In this document: positions 1-11,165 of the stretch, piece by piece | Position numbering within the stretch: position 1 is the stretch's first letter | Layout: the number at the start of each line of letters is the position of its first letter | Assembly: GCA_034440615.1 (NCBI GenBank) | Contig: JAOTOM010005179.1 | Location: 1,291,001 to 1,355,000 of the forward strand | Length of the DNA: 64,000 nt | DNA from: Ashinkailepas kermadecensis | Taxonomy: Eukaryota; Arthropoda; Thecostraca; Neolepadidae | Direction: 5' to 3' | The notes under the pieces: generated by a model | What the model saw: only the letters and a program-made list of their open reading frames with translations | Told to the model about the DNA's origin: nothing | Databases searched by the model: none | Program-made: the position numbers and the translations under genes

Positions 1-773
1 ACTGTTCGGTACCGGGCTGCGGTCCCAAAATTATTCGTGTTTGCGACCTCTATTATTGACTCAAATATGGTCAACACAATTTCCAAAGCCGTTTTGCAGC
101 ATGTCTCCGATTTCCTCACCGTTTGTTTGAGCCAGGGGATATTGCATGTACCACTAAAAATTGTAGTTGTTAAACGTTCCGACAATTCTAGTGAATTAGC
201 TATTTTCCCCGTATAAACCAATGAGCATTTGTTTTCATTGATATCAAACATTTTACATGCATATTGTATAACTAGCTCATTAAGTACTTATTCATTCACA
301 GCCTACGAAGTGATATACAACATGGCTTGAGACGAAATTTGTCCACATATATGCACATTTTTATCATGTAAAACATAATAACAATGGCATCTGAGGAAAC
401 GAGTATGTCATTCATGTATGCTTATATTTGGAAAAATGCTTTTGACACGGTTGGCTACACCATTTTGTGCTATACAAGGTGTATAATTATTGGATTACGG
501 GAAAAGCAGAAGGACGATAATAGCAAACGTCGGCAATCGTACGCAAGCTGTGTCAATAAATAGTAAGCCACGCAATCTAAAATATATCAGTGTATGTGTC
601 CCACAAAGGTTCATTCTGGGCTTTTTGCTCTTTATAATTCATGCTAACGATTGACAAACATTGATGAACGGCCAGAAATATTTCCTGATACCGATGATAC
701 TACAATCTATTTCGAAAGTTCTGATACTACAGATCTCTAAAATAAGTGAAATACTGCATTTCCTCTTGCATCA
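1..773. other. Unique AT-rich sequence, no gene seen
   Basis: Non-repetitive AT-rich DNA leading into the first minisatellite. No exon-like reading frame, transposon motif or RNA structure was recognised. Probably intronic if the Scr first exon lies upstream of the window. Confidence 0.5.
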
Positions 774-1355
774 GAACGGCCACGGTCCAGTTATCAGAGG
801 CGGCGGAACGGCCACGGTCCAGTTATCAGAGGCGGCGGAACGGCCACGGTCCAGTTATCAGAGGTGGCGGAACGGCCACGGTTTAGTTATCAGAGATGGC
901 GGAACGGCCACGGTTTAGTTATCAGAGGCGGCGGAACGGCCACGGTTTAGTTATCAGAGGCGGCGGAACGGCCACGGTTTAGTTATCAGAGGTGGCGGAA
1001 CGGCCACGGTTTAGTTATCAGAGATGGCGGAACGGCCACGGTTTAGTTATCAGAGCCGGCGGAACGGCCACGGTTTAGTTATCAGAGGCGGCGGAACGGC
1101 CACGGTTTAGTTATCAGAGGCGGCGGAACGGCCACGGTTTAGTTATCAGAGATGGCGGAACGGCCACGGTTTAGTTATCAGAGGCGGCGGAACGGCCACG
1201 GTTTAGTTATCAGAGATGGCGGAACGGCCACGGTTTAGTTATCAGAAGCGGCGGAACGGCCACGGTTTAGTTATCAGAGATGGCGGAACGGCCACGGTTT
1301 AGTTATCAGAGGTGGCGGAACGGCCACGGTTTAGTTATCAGAGGTGGCGGAACGT
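774..1355. repeat. Minisatellite, 32 bp unit, about 18 copies
   Basis: The core CACGGTTTAGTTATCAGAG recurs every 32 bp from 781 to 1325. The first three copies carry GGTCCAG instead of GGTTTAG, and the bases before GGCGGAACGG vary between copies (AGAT, AGGC, AGGT). Because 32 is not a multiple of 3 the array has no coding meaning. Confidence 0.95.
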
Positions 1356-1560
1356 CGACACGCAAGGGAGGAAAGCTGGAGACCTCCCAATGGCCATGCC
1401 ACCGGGAAGGGGACGGGGGTGGCCTCCCCGCAGTGACCAGGCCTGCTGGACCCAAAAGCCTGCACATAATATTTTACAAATTGTAAGAAAACCCACTAGA
1501 AAGTGATTTTCTACCAGCCATGTGGAAGGCGTCTGACAGCACCTACATCGGCTACCATGG

Positions 1561-1935
1561 AGTTCCGGCTGGAGAGGGGATGGAGCCTCCTGTAATACCA
1601 GTGGGGCTCCGTGTAGTTCCGGATGGGGAAGGCAGGGGCTTCCTCTAAACCTAATGGTGAATCCGGTTATTCCAAGGGCGACCTATAATCCTAGGCGGCC
1701 TCCTGTAGTCACAGTGGGGCCTCATGTTATCTCCGGGGCCTCCTGTAATCTCAGGAGGCCTTCTGTAGTTCCAGGAGGGCCTACAGGAGGAATATGCGCC
1801 CTCTGTGCCTCCTGCCATCCAGGGGGCCTCCTGTAGACCCAAAGGGCCGTTCCAATTCGGACTCCTTGGCAAGAAGGTGCTAGGCCTCCTCTATGTCATC
1901 TTAAGGGGTTTGGGCACTGGCCCCCTGCCCAAGTT
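1561..1935. repeat. Dispersed GGCCTCCTGTAAT-type repeat, copy A
   Basis: The block is rich in variants of GGCCTCCTGTAATC and CAGTGGGGCCTC and ends with a segment containing CTTGGCAAG and TTAAGGGG. A related block with the same order of motifs lies at 3899-4130. This looks like two diverged copies of one dispersed element or an old segmental duplication. The family is not recognised. Confidence 0.6.
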
Positions 1936-2053
1936 CCGCCGCCTCTGCTTGTAAATCATACCCAATGTATTATAAAATACAGGTGTCGTTGGCATAACTT
2001 GATAACGAATAGAGAAAAGGAAAAAGGAAAAGGAAAATACAAATAAAATGAAT

Positions 2054-2331
2054 CAATAGGAAGCAAAATGTTAGGCCAAAGATGCAGATATGTCCGGCTG
2101 AGTGTCATTTTCCACTTATTGTCTCGAATTTATACACACTGTGTCCCCACCCCAGAACCGGCTAACGTTATATGTATGTCTTCTACAGATGTGTGTCGGA
2201 GAACATGTGAAGCCAATTCTATTCAGTTCGAACCCTGAGCGCAAAAAATAGTTTCAGATTTAAAATATCTGGGAAAAAAATGTTTCAATTCCCACTGTTG
2301 TTACTTAATCCCGGCTAATTACTGTAGGTCA
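2054..2331. repeat. Duplicated block, copy 1
   Basis: Starts CAATAGGAAG and contains ATTTTCCACTTAT, CTAACGTTATA, AGATGTGTGTCGGAG, GAGCGCAAAAA and TAGTTTCAGA. The same motifs occur in the same order at 2699-2964, about 645 bp away, with clear divergence and small indels. No coding potential was seen; the origin could be a transposon remnant or a local duplication. Confidence 0.75.
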
Positions 2332-2698
2332 TGGATTAAACATTTCACCAAATGGGAGATAATCCAAGCATTTCCTAAACGGAAACTGGAGAAACAAGTG
2401 ACAAAACTGGAGGAGACAAATCTTGCCCTTTCCCACAACTGGAGAAAGTGGTCCCCCAGCGCGTCCAAATTAATGTGCGGCTGAACATCAGACGCAAATA
2501 AAATTGAATGGATTCTTGACAAAAATATGTAACTAACATGTTGAATATTTCACCTGCAACCTGCGCAAAATTGCAAGTTACATGCAGGCTTGAATTTTCC
2601 CAGCAGCACTACTCAAAACTGAAATTGAAGACAATACTATTGCTTGTGTTTTTATTTGATACGTTATTCGCTAAAATTGGCATGGGCCAGTCAAGATG
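2332..2698. other. Unique spacer between the duplicated blocks
   Basis: Ordinary AT-rich sequence lying between the two copies of the duplicated block. Nothing recognisable was seen. Confidence 0.4.
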
Positions 2699-2964
2699 TC
2701 AATAGGAAGTACAACTTTGGGCAAAAGATGTAGATATGTCCCATTTGAGAGCCATTTTCCACTTATATTCTCGAATTTGGATACAATGGTCCCCAGAGCC
2801 GTCTAACGTTATACGCATCTCTTCTGCAGATGTGTGTCGGAGTACATGTGGAGCCGATCTTATTCAGCTCGAACCTGGAGCGCAAAAATAGTTTCAGAAT
2901 TAAAATATGATATATATAGCTTAAGTTCCCGTTCTTGTTAGTTAATCCCTACCAATTGCTGTAG
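2699..2964. repeat. Duplicated block, copy 2
   Basis: The partner of 2054-2331, sharing CAATAGGAAG, ATTTTCCACTTAT, CTAACGTTATA, AGATGTGTGTCGGAG and GAGCGCAAAAATAG in the same order and orientation. Divergence by eye is roughly one fifth of positions, so the duplication is old. Confidence 0.75.
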
Positions 2965-3898
2965 CCACCTCTGGCCGAGAAAATACTCCATTCGACTCCG
3001 TCATTCCGGAAGCCTACGCAATGCCTACGATAGGTCACTCCGCGACTTCCTTGAACTAAAATAACGGTCTGGCTATCTTCGAAGCCCAGCTGGTAGTCCT
3101 ATAGGCCTGCCTCTCAGTTTTAGGGGCCCGATCGTATAAAACAGATCCATCTCACTAAATAGAGACCTCCTCGATAAGTTTAGAAATCCGTGATGCATAA
3201 AGAATGCCGAATCCAGGGGAAACTCAAGCAATAGTTTCAAAGACCGACAAGTGAGAATGAAATGGTACAAATTAGCACGCTGATCGAAACCTAGACACAC
3301 TTCATTGTTTTTAAGTCACCACTTACACTCAGCGCTATCGCAATTCGAAGAGCTAAAATGGACTGCTCTTAATTATTATCCAAAATGAGAAGGAACGAGC
3401 TTCTGCGATTGCCAAGCTGCCTAAGATGGCGTCTTCTACGGCCGTCGCGACTCTAAATAAGGCGTCTTTGTCCCGGCAAAGGGGACAGCATATTTATAAA
3501 GCTGAAAGCTGGTCCCTGTGCCCACCTCCCTTCCCCTCCCCCCCCACCCCCGAGGTGCTGGAATGCCAGCGATCGACAGGCCGAACACGCATGATGACAA
3601 CGGTTGACTCCGATCACAACGGAAGCACCCCATGGATATACTGAAGACGACACCAGGGACAAAGACAAAGGAGATGCACTATAAACTGGATCAAAAGCAG
3701 TACGTCACCGGCTGAGATCTTGCAGCAAGGACGAGACCGGTGCACATCCTGACGAAGACCGCGGAGCAACATCGGGCACACGGAGGCCAGAGCTGCTCGC
3801 ACACCTCATGCGCTGCTTGTATCAGAGGCACGTTTCACTGATCACTCATCACTCGCTGCACCCCTTAATCGGAAACAACCCAGGCCCAGACGCACGAC
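2965..3898. other. Unique sequence, no gene seen
   Basis: Mixed-composition non-repetitive DNA with a pyrimidine-rich stretch around 3525-3550. Only short overlapping reading frames of no recognisable family are present. Confidence 0.4.
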
Positions 3899-4130
3899 CC
3901 AGATATGTTGCGTATCCCAGGGAGGCCTCCTGTAATCCCAGTGGGGCCTCCAATCGTCACAGAACGGCCTACAGAAGGCCTGCAGGCAGGCTCCCTGGGC
4001 CTCCTGCAATACAGGGGGCCTTCTGCAGGTCCGAGGGGCCTTCCTAAAGCGAGCTTCTTGGCAAGGGAATGTCAGACACCTTGCTATTTTAAGGGGCCAC
4101 TAACCCCTGGCCTCTCTCGCGTTCGGCCGT
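3899..4130. repeat. Dispersed GGCCTCCTGTAAT-type repeat, copy B
   Basis: Carries GGAGGCCTCCTGTAATCC, CCAGTGGGGCCTCC, GGGGGCCTTCTG, CTTCTTGGCAAG and TTTTAAGGGGCC in the same order as the block at 1561-1935. It ends about 80 bp before the reverse transcriptase remnant, so the two could be parts of one larger degenerate element; that link is an inference. Confidence 0.6.
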
Positions 4131-4209
4131 CCCTACTGGCTATCTGTCATTAAGCACGACAAAAAAACATTTTGTGATCTATACAACAACCAAAAAAGTA
4201 ATCTTGAAG

Positions 4210-4871
4210 TAACTGTAAAATTAAATCGGGAAGACAAACCGAACGAACACGGTCATATATCTCGGGCTGTTTATGGGTGAAGATCTGAAATTGTCCGCAC
4301 ATATTCAAACTGTATCAAATACCATGAGTAGAAGCAATGGTATTTTGTATCGGCCTATAAATTTCTGCACAAAAGCGTTTACTGCAACTGCATAATGCAC
4401 TGGTGCTGACACATCAAATCTACTGCTGTTTTATCTCGGTGCACTAGCTGCCGCAAATCTAAACGAATAGCTAGTTTGATCATAAAACAGAGCAATTACT
4501 GTTATTAATTATTTTTCCAGCCCTTAAAGTGCCAACCCTATGCTTAAAATATTTTGCATGCTAAAAATTCAAGGCATAGGAAAAGTTTAAATGTTAATTA
4601 TTATGCATAAATATATCTTTAACAGACTATCCCATACATAGCTAAATTGTTCAATGAACCTTTTGATACCTCACATGCCACAATATTTCATTGCACTACA
4701 TAACCGTTTTCAAGTAAGCTTTTCAACAAAAAAAAGTACCGTTTGTCTACTCTTCCTTGTCTTGGGCCAAAACTTTGGGATGATATGACACAAAAATGTA
4801 CACTTGCAGTGTTGCCAACCTCCACATTCTGGGATAAAAAAGTACTTGACAACAATATGGATGAATACTAA
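4210..4871 (+). pseudogene. Decayed non-LTR retrotransposon reverse transcriptase, C-terminal part
   Basis: Conceptual reading from 4252 gives VIYLGLFMGEDLKLSAHI followed by GILYRPINFCTKAF, which resembles the 'YLGV-ID-L-W--HI ... GIL-RLR-FLP' stretch found just after the catalytic core in CR1/L2/Jockey-like reverse transcriptases. A frameshift near 4390 moves the match to LHNALVLTHQIYCC, equivalent to the usual LYN-LVLPHLNYC. After a poorly matching, AT-rich stretch, the reading LPCLGPKLWDDM and then FWDKKVLDNN ends at a TAA at 4869-4871; 'LP-LGPKLWN' is a common C-terminal signature of these elements. Stops and frameshifts show that it is dead. The catalytic part (FADD box) is not present, so this is a 5'-truncated or rearranged copy. 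Clade assignment is not possible by eye. Confidence 0.75.
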
Positions 4872-5885
4872 CCATGCAATGATATGACATACTTAACATT
4901 TCATGTCTTTTGTACAAACTAATGCGTTTTTCCAGTTCCTGCTATGACGTCAACATGTTCATATTTGCTTACACTCATCCCACCTGTTGCTTCCCCTGCT
5001 TTCTGTCCGGCAACAAGCTTGCGCTTAGTCGGATGAGTATGCACAGGAAAGCTTCACGTGACTTGTATGCGAATGATCAGAAAATGCTCTGCCCCGCATG
5101 AGTGTAAAATGTTACTAATTGTGATGATGGGGCTTTTGTCAAAGGATCGTACAGTAACTGTTGCTGCCATCTTTGCCCATGATTGCTTTCAGCTATCAAC
5201 CACAACAAATCAAAGGCAATTAATCCTTGCCTGTCGCTACTTCCTGATGTTTGGTTTTCTGTTGCTTTCCGTCTCTTAGCTGGGAGTGCCGGGACTTACT
5301 ATATTTATTCTGATGTTAACGTATGGTAATTTCTGTCGTTGGGCAACGGGGTGGGGTGGGGGGGGACTTCTGGTCACCTAACTACGGATGAAGACTGCTC
5401 TTTCTCTCTCTCTCTCTTCTTCCTTCGAATCTCCTTCGAAATGTTGATGGGCGTACTGGCTCACATCAGCTGTAACAGGAATATAATAAACATGAAGCCA
5501 CACTGTCAAGTTTCGTTAAAGTATGATTCAGCTGGACGCAGGCTGGCACGTCGACTGACTATGCTGGGTCCCAACCCCAACTCATGGGTTTGGGCCAATG
5601 CTTCGCAAACCGGAACTCGAACAGGTCAGCGTTATTCTTCGGCGTTTATTCAAATGCAATTTCTCCATTCTTCCGCGGTTTGCATTTTCATTTTCTTGAT
5701 TTTCCGGTCTGGTGCGGCCATCCATCTCAGCGGGAGGTAAGATGAAACTGAGGCTGACCGCAGCGCTGTGTGCTGGCCGCTTCCACTGTGGCCGGCGCAG
5801 AACGCACCAGCCGCGTCCTTTGGAGGCTCGCGCTCAACAAACGTCGCACCCTTTAAATCATTCTGAGCGTCAGGCGGAGGGAGCC
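4872..5885. other. Unique sequence, no gene seen
   Basis: Non-repetitive DNA with a short G-run (near 5352-5366) and a CT-rich run (near 5399-5420). The longest open frames are about 130 codons without a recognisable domain. Confidence 0.4.
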
Positions 5886-6597
5886 GCCAAAGGAACGAAC
5901 GTCGACAGGGGGAGGATGTCACCAAATGAGCGGACGTCAGCAAGGGGAGGATGTCGCCAAATGAGCAGACGTCAACAAAGGGAGGATGTCGCCAAATGAG
6001 CAGACGTCAACAAGGGGAGGATGTCGGCAAAGGAACGGACGTGAACAAGGGGAGGATGTCGCCAAATGAGCAAACGTCAACAAGGGGAGGATGTCGCCAA
6101 ATGAGCAAACGTCAACAAAGGAAGAATGTCGCCAAAGGAGCGGACGTCAACAAGGGGAGGATGTTGCCAAATGAGCAGACGTCAACAAGGGGAAGATGTC
6201 GCCAAATGAGCAGACGTCAACAAGGGGAGGATGTCGGCAAAGGAACGGACGTCAACAAGGGGAGGATGTCGCCAAATGAGCAGACGTCAACAAGGGGAGG
6301 ATGTTGCCAAATGAGCAGACGTCAACAAGGGGAGGATGTTGCCAAATGAGCAGACGTCAACAAGGGGAGGATGTTGCCAAATGAGCAGACGTCAACAAGG
6401 GGAGGATGTCGCCAAATGAGCAGGCGTCAACAAGGGGAGGATGTCGCCAAATGAGCAGACGTCAACAAGGGGAGGATGTTGCCAAATGAGCAGACGTCAA
6501 CAAGGGGAAGATGTCGCCAAATGAGCAGGCGTCAACAAGGGGAAGATGTCGCCGAATGAGCGGACGTCAAGCAGGGAGGATGTCGCCAGTGAGTCGA
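5886..6597. repeat. Minisatellite, 35 bp unit, about 20 copies
   Basis: The motif CAGACGTCAACAAGGGGAGG followed by ATGTCGCCAAATGAG repeats every 35 bp, with the phase kept from 5896 to 6561. Variants include GGCAAAGGAACGGACG and TTGCC for TCGCC. The unit carries ACGTCA, half of a CRE-type site, but this is probably incidental. Confidence 0.95.
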
Positions 6598-6810
6598 ACG
6601 TCTGCAGGTTGGAAGATGATACCAGCGGGATCGACGAAGAAATGAAATAATTCGTGCGAATAAGAAGTACCGAATGTTGCTGGACTAATTTCACTTCCCT
6701 GTGACCAGATGCGGTGACCAGACATGGCAGAATAGGCTACATGGCAGAGCAGGCTACGTGGCGTTGCACTTGTGTTACTGTCATCCGCACCAATGAAATG
6801 CTGCTGATTA

Positions 6811-6870
6811 GAACATAGTTGGCGGAATCAGAACATAGTTGGCGGAATTAGAACATAGTTGGCGGAATCG
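6811..6870. repeat. Short tandem repeat, 20 bp x 3
   Basis: GAACATAGTTGGCGGAAT occurs at 6811, 6831 and 6851 with only the last two bases of each unit varying. Confidence 0.95.
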
Positions 6871-7669
6871 GTTGCTCCCACGTGCAACTTTTGCAAGCGT
6901 TTATACAATCTTCCCACAAACCAGCAAAACGAAAAAGTCGCGAAGTTGTTAGTATCTGATCATTGGACCCACCTGTTTGTGTTTGATCACTGGACTGTCG
7001 CTAGCTGGCATTGAACTTGCCTGTTTGATCCATTTAAATCATTACATTTCACATACTCGTGGACATGCACATGCTCCAACTGATCCCTTCCCTTCTATGG
7101 CAGTAAGCACAACCACTTGATAATTACTAGTCATTGCGCCCTGAAACTCCAATAGCCGCCCACCTAATGGATAAACGAACACAAATGAATTGATTTAATA
7201 ATCTTTCATAATCTAAGACGCAGCTGCATTCGTTGAAGCACGGTGAGTGCTGTCACTGTCGTTGAAGCACTCTCAACATTGCGTGCATATTCCAATTCAG
7301 TTGTGTCATGGCTTGGATCTATGTCAAGAGCGGTTTTTACTGGTTGTTGGTCATGGTCGTACCACTATTTCTGTTGTTTGTGACATTCATGAAAGTCAGC
7401 GTTGCACTGGTCAACCATTGATATGCCCAGCCTGTCTCCGTATTTTCTAGCGTCCAGTGGTGCCATCCGCACGGTCCAGTCCCCTTACCCGCTTGTGCGG
7501 AACAAATTCCACAACTGTGCTTCTCCTTAGTATCTCGTTAGTGCCACTGTTGCCATGACAACCCATATTTCATTTGGACAAAGTTATTGCGTCCCGTTGT
7601 CAATGATAGGTAATCAGGCGCAATTGGTAGACAAAGACAGCTTTCTCTGTCTGGGAGGCCACCGACAGA
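6871..7669. other. Unique sequence, no gene seen
   Basis: AT-rich, non-repetitive, with no convincing exon. It ends where the GC-rich 91 bp array begins. Confidence 0.4.
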
Positions 7670-8182
7670 TATGCTCTGGTCGAGGTCGCGCCGTCCGGCC
7701 GGCCTCGTGTCCTCCAGTCACAGCTCGTCGCCACAGCGCTCTTTGTGGCAAATGTTGTTCTCCAGGCGCCGGTCCCGCCGTCCGGCCGGCCACGTATCCT
7801 CGAGTCACAGCTCGTCACAGCTCGTCACAGCGCTCTCTGCGGCCTCTGTTCTCCAGCGCCGGTCCGGCCGCCGCCCCCTCGATCACATTCATTACAGCGC
7901 TCTCTGCGCCAGGCGCCGGTCCGGCCGTCCGGCCGGCCTCGTATCCTCGAGTCACAGCTCGTCACAGCTCGTCACAGCGCTCTCTGCGGCCTCTGTTCTC
8001 CAGGCGCCGGTCCGGCCGTCCGGCCGGCCTCGTATCCTCGAGTCACAGCTCGTCACAGCTCGTCACACCGCTCTCTGCGGCCTCTGTTCTCCAGGCGCCG
8101 GTCCAGCCGGCCACGTGTTCTCGAGTCACAGCTCGTCACAGCGCTCTCTGCGGCCGCTGTTGTTCTCCAGACGCCGGTCACG
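7670..8182. repeat. GC-rich minisatellite, about 91 bp unit, 5-6 copies
   Basis: Units contain CCAGGCGCCGGTCCGGCCG, TCCTCGAGTCACAG, one to three copies of CTCGTCACAG, and CGCTCTCTGCGGCC. Spacing of the CAGGCGCCGG landmark is 91 bp at 7910, 8001 and 8092. Some copies are internally deleted. Open frames of 180-228 codons here change frame between units and are artefacts. Confidence 0.9.
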
Positions 8183-8580
8183 TCGGCCGCCAGTGGCCAT
8201 GCCCTCGTTGTGCTTGCGCTGGGCGGCGGCGGCTGTCGTGATCTGGGCTCCATCTGGTGCCGACCCACCATGATTAGCGCCCATTAGCCGAGACACGTCG
8301 GCGCTGCGATTGGACGCCATAAACACCTCATGGGACGCGCGTAATCGGCCTGTTCCAGTCAGTTCACATGGACACAGGCGTCGGCCAGCACGGTCGCGCC
8401 GCCAGCCGGGATGGTACCGTAAAAACTCCGGATTAGCCGTTTACAGTCGCCTATGACAGTTTTATGATGCCCGACAAGGTTCTATATCTCTCTATTGAAT
8501 CAACCAGCTCCTGATTACGCCAAGAAACCGCTCCGTCTGTAGACCGCAAAAATGTCGATAGCACATTAACGACCTGCCAA
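8183..8580. other. GC-rich unique island between two arrays
   Basis: Non-repetitive GC-rich DNA squeezed between two minisatellites. It holds several GATTAG/TAATC cores (near 8272, 8343 and 8432) that suit paired/Otx-type homeodomains. Regulatory function is only an inference. Confidence 0.3.
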
Positions 8581-9172
8581 CTACTGGCCCACGGGCTGGT
8601 GCAGGGGCTGGTCCAGGAGCTGGTCCACGGGCTGGTGCACGGGCTGCTTCACGGGCTGATGCAGGGGTTGGTGCACGGACTGGTGCACGGACTGGTGCAC
8701 GGACTGGTGTACGAGCTGGTGCACGGGCTGGTCCCGGAGCTGATACACGGGTTGGTGCACCGGCTGGTACATGAGCTGGTGTACGAGCTGGTACACGGCC
8801 TGGTGCAAGGGCTGGTCCAGGGACTGGTACACGAGCTGGTGCACGGGCTGGTCCCGGAGCTGATACACGGGTTGGTGCACCGGCTGGTACATGAGCTGGT
8901 GTACGAGCTGGTACACGGCCTGGTGCAAGGGCTGGTCCAGGGACTGGTACACGAGCTGGTGCACGGGCTGGTCCCGGAGCTGATACACGGGTTGGTGCAC
9001 CGGCTGGTACATGAGCTGGTGTACGAGCTGGTACACGGCCTGGTGCAAGGGCTGGTCCAGGGACTGGTACACGAGCTGGTGCACGGGCTGGTCCAGAGGC
9101 TGGTACACCGGTTGGTGCACGGGCTGGTACACAGGCTAGTGCACGGGCTGGTACACCAGCTGGTTTCCGTTC
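8581..9172. repeat. 12 bp minisatellite organised in a 120 bp higher-order repeat
   Basis: The basic unit is about 12 bp (CTGGTGCACGGG and variants). Ten variant units form a 120 bp block: 8821-8940 and 8941-9060 are identical, and 8701-8820 matches over most of its length. Since 12 is a multiple of 3, frames stay open on both strands (LVHG-type on +, QPVH-type on -). I regard these as repeat artefacts. Confidence 0.95.
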
Positions 9173-9204
9173 GACATCAGCTGGTGTTCACCGCACACAG
9201 TGCA

Positions 9205-9598
9205 ATTGGAGGTGCCTCACAGACGGCTTGTTACCGCCGCGTCAATTGGAGGTTCCTCACAGACGGCTTGTTACCAATTGGAGGTGCCTCACAGACGGCT
9301 TGTTACCGCCGCGTCAATTGGAGGTGCCTCACAGACGGCTTGTTACCAATTGGAGGTTCCTCACAGACGGCTTGTTACCGCCGCGTCAATTGGAGGTGCC
9401 TCACAGACGGCTTGTTATTGGAGGTGCCTCACAGACGGCTTGTTACCGCCGCGTCAATTGGAGGTGCCTCACAGACGGCTTGTTACCAATTGGAGGTGCC
9501 TCACAGACGGCTTGTTATTGGAGGTGCCTCACAGACGGCTTGTTACCGCCGCGTCTATTGGAGGTGCCTCACAGACGGCTTGTTACCGCCGCGTCACT
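9205..9598. repeat. Minisatellite with three unit lengths (40, 32 and 28 bp)
   Basis: Eleven units begin ATTGGAGGTGCCTCACAGAC. Long units end GTTACCGCCGCGTCA, medium units end GTTACCA, and short units stop at GTT. The order is long-medium-long-medium-long-short-long-medium-short-long-long. The alternation points to repeated duplication of two-unit blocks. Confidence 0.95.
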
Positions 9599-10050
9599 AA
9601 TTGAAGCTGTCATCCAATTAAGGAGCGGGCAGCGCTGTGATGCGGCCACAGAGCTTGCCGCAAGCACGTGGTATGTTGACAGCTGGCCCGCTGTAATGGC
9701 GTATTAATTGTCCAATTGTAGTCTGAGCCGACTGCGAGCCGGTAGGTCTGCGCTCCGCTTCCAGAAGAGCGGACACGTCCATTTATCATTAATTAAGACT
9801 GGATTGACTTTAAATGTATAGGTTGGCACATCAGCTGTTCTAAGTAAGACCACCGGCTTGACGAGGCAGTCTCGATTGCACTACGAACCTCGTTGCAGCA
9901 CTCATCCTAGCATCGAGCGTTGCAGCGTTAATCGTAATTAGGAAAAACACACCTATCGGTTGTATCATAATTACCGACGAACCGCATACTTCGCCATCGA
10001 TAAAGTGCATGTCTGTGATTGGACGGTCATAACCTTGCAATAATTAAAAA
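9598..10050. promoter_or_regulatory. Cluster of TAAT/ATTA homeodomain-type cores
   Basis: Cores occur at 9598 (CTAATTG), 9617, 9694, 9703 (ATTAATTG), 9787 (CATTAATTAAG), 9927 (GTTAATCGTAATTAGG), 9966 (ATAATTACC) and 10041 (TAATTA). The block is unique sequence of moderate GC content, so the cores are denser than I would expect. Such sites bind Antp-class homeodomains. An enhancer role is only inferred. Confidence 0.25.
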
Positions 10051-11165
10051 AGAGCTGTTGCACGGCTTCTGTGCAATGCATCGACAGCTCCCACTCACGA
10101 ACATTATCAGTGTTCGTGTATATCAACACATAACTGCAGCTTTCAAACATGACTTTTTATATTGAGCGCCGGCTGAGCAAGCGGTGGCTTGTTGCCTGCT
10201 GTATGTGGGCCCCTGATGAGCAAAATGCCCGCCATTTTGCAATGGTGGGCAATGCTGACATGCGCAATTAATGCACGTATTCTCCGTGCAGTGGGCCCAA
10301 CGACTTAATATGGTGAAGAGCAAACAATTTCCTCTCGACGACCTCACATCTCTCGGGGTTCAGGCACTCGGGTTTGGCTTCCCAGCTTTAAATTTGTGCT
10401 CCCGTTTTCTGCGGTAGCTCTTATTGTGTTAACTGATCTCTCAGTCTCAGGTGGCCATTCTGTAACATCCATGCCATCTGCCTCTGATCCTAATCACCTG
10501 GTGTGGTCACACAGCCCGGTCCAGCCGTGCATGTTTGAAGCTTTGAATTGGTACGGAAACAAAGCTGGGACATTTCGTTTTTGTGTATAGATATTTGGTG
10601 TATTGGTTTATGTAGATCGTACGAGGATCATTGGATCGGGTGCAACTTCGATCTCCTAATTATGCTTTCTTAGATCCGCAATTGCTTTGACTATGAAGTC
10701 AAAACTTCAATTTACCAAGCACATATCTTCCTTATCAGGCAAATCAGGTGTGTCCATTCGAGCCCCATGTCAGTTTGATGCGGCTTCAGAAAATCTATGC
10801 TACTACTGAGTTTCGAGCTCACGATCGGCGGCTAATAAATTGAATTGCCAATCAATCTCAACAAATCGACTAAAATGGCAAGCAAAGTCCCATTGCAAAT
10901 GTACCTCTAGTATTCCACGTACACTTAGATGCCAAGTTCTCAGTACAAAGGATAATTACTTAGCGCGTACAATATGGGGCATTTCGGTGGGAAAGACTAT
11001 ATGGTTAATTAATTAATAGGGAAATGTTGCAAGCTTCACGGATGGTGTTCTTTGGCCTAAACACTGAACTAAGGAAAGATCATTGATACAAATGGGCATC
11101 ACTGTATTAGACCCAGCAGATGTGATTTGAATTTAAGCGATTGTGATATCAAACACAATCTACCA
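10051..11165. other. Unique sequence, no gene seen
   Basis: Non-repetitive DNA with another TAATTAATTAAT run near 10985-11005. No exon signal was recognised. Confidence 0.4.

Noticed and set aside
8599..9600. Open frame of 333 codons with a regular LVHG/ELVH pattern
   Set aside because: It comes from a 12 bp repeat and runs into a different repeat; the opposite strand is open as well.
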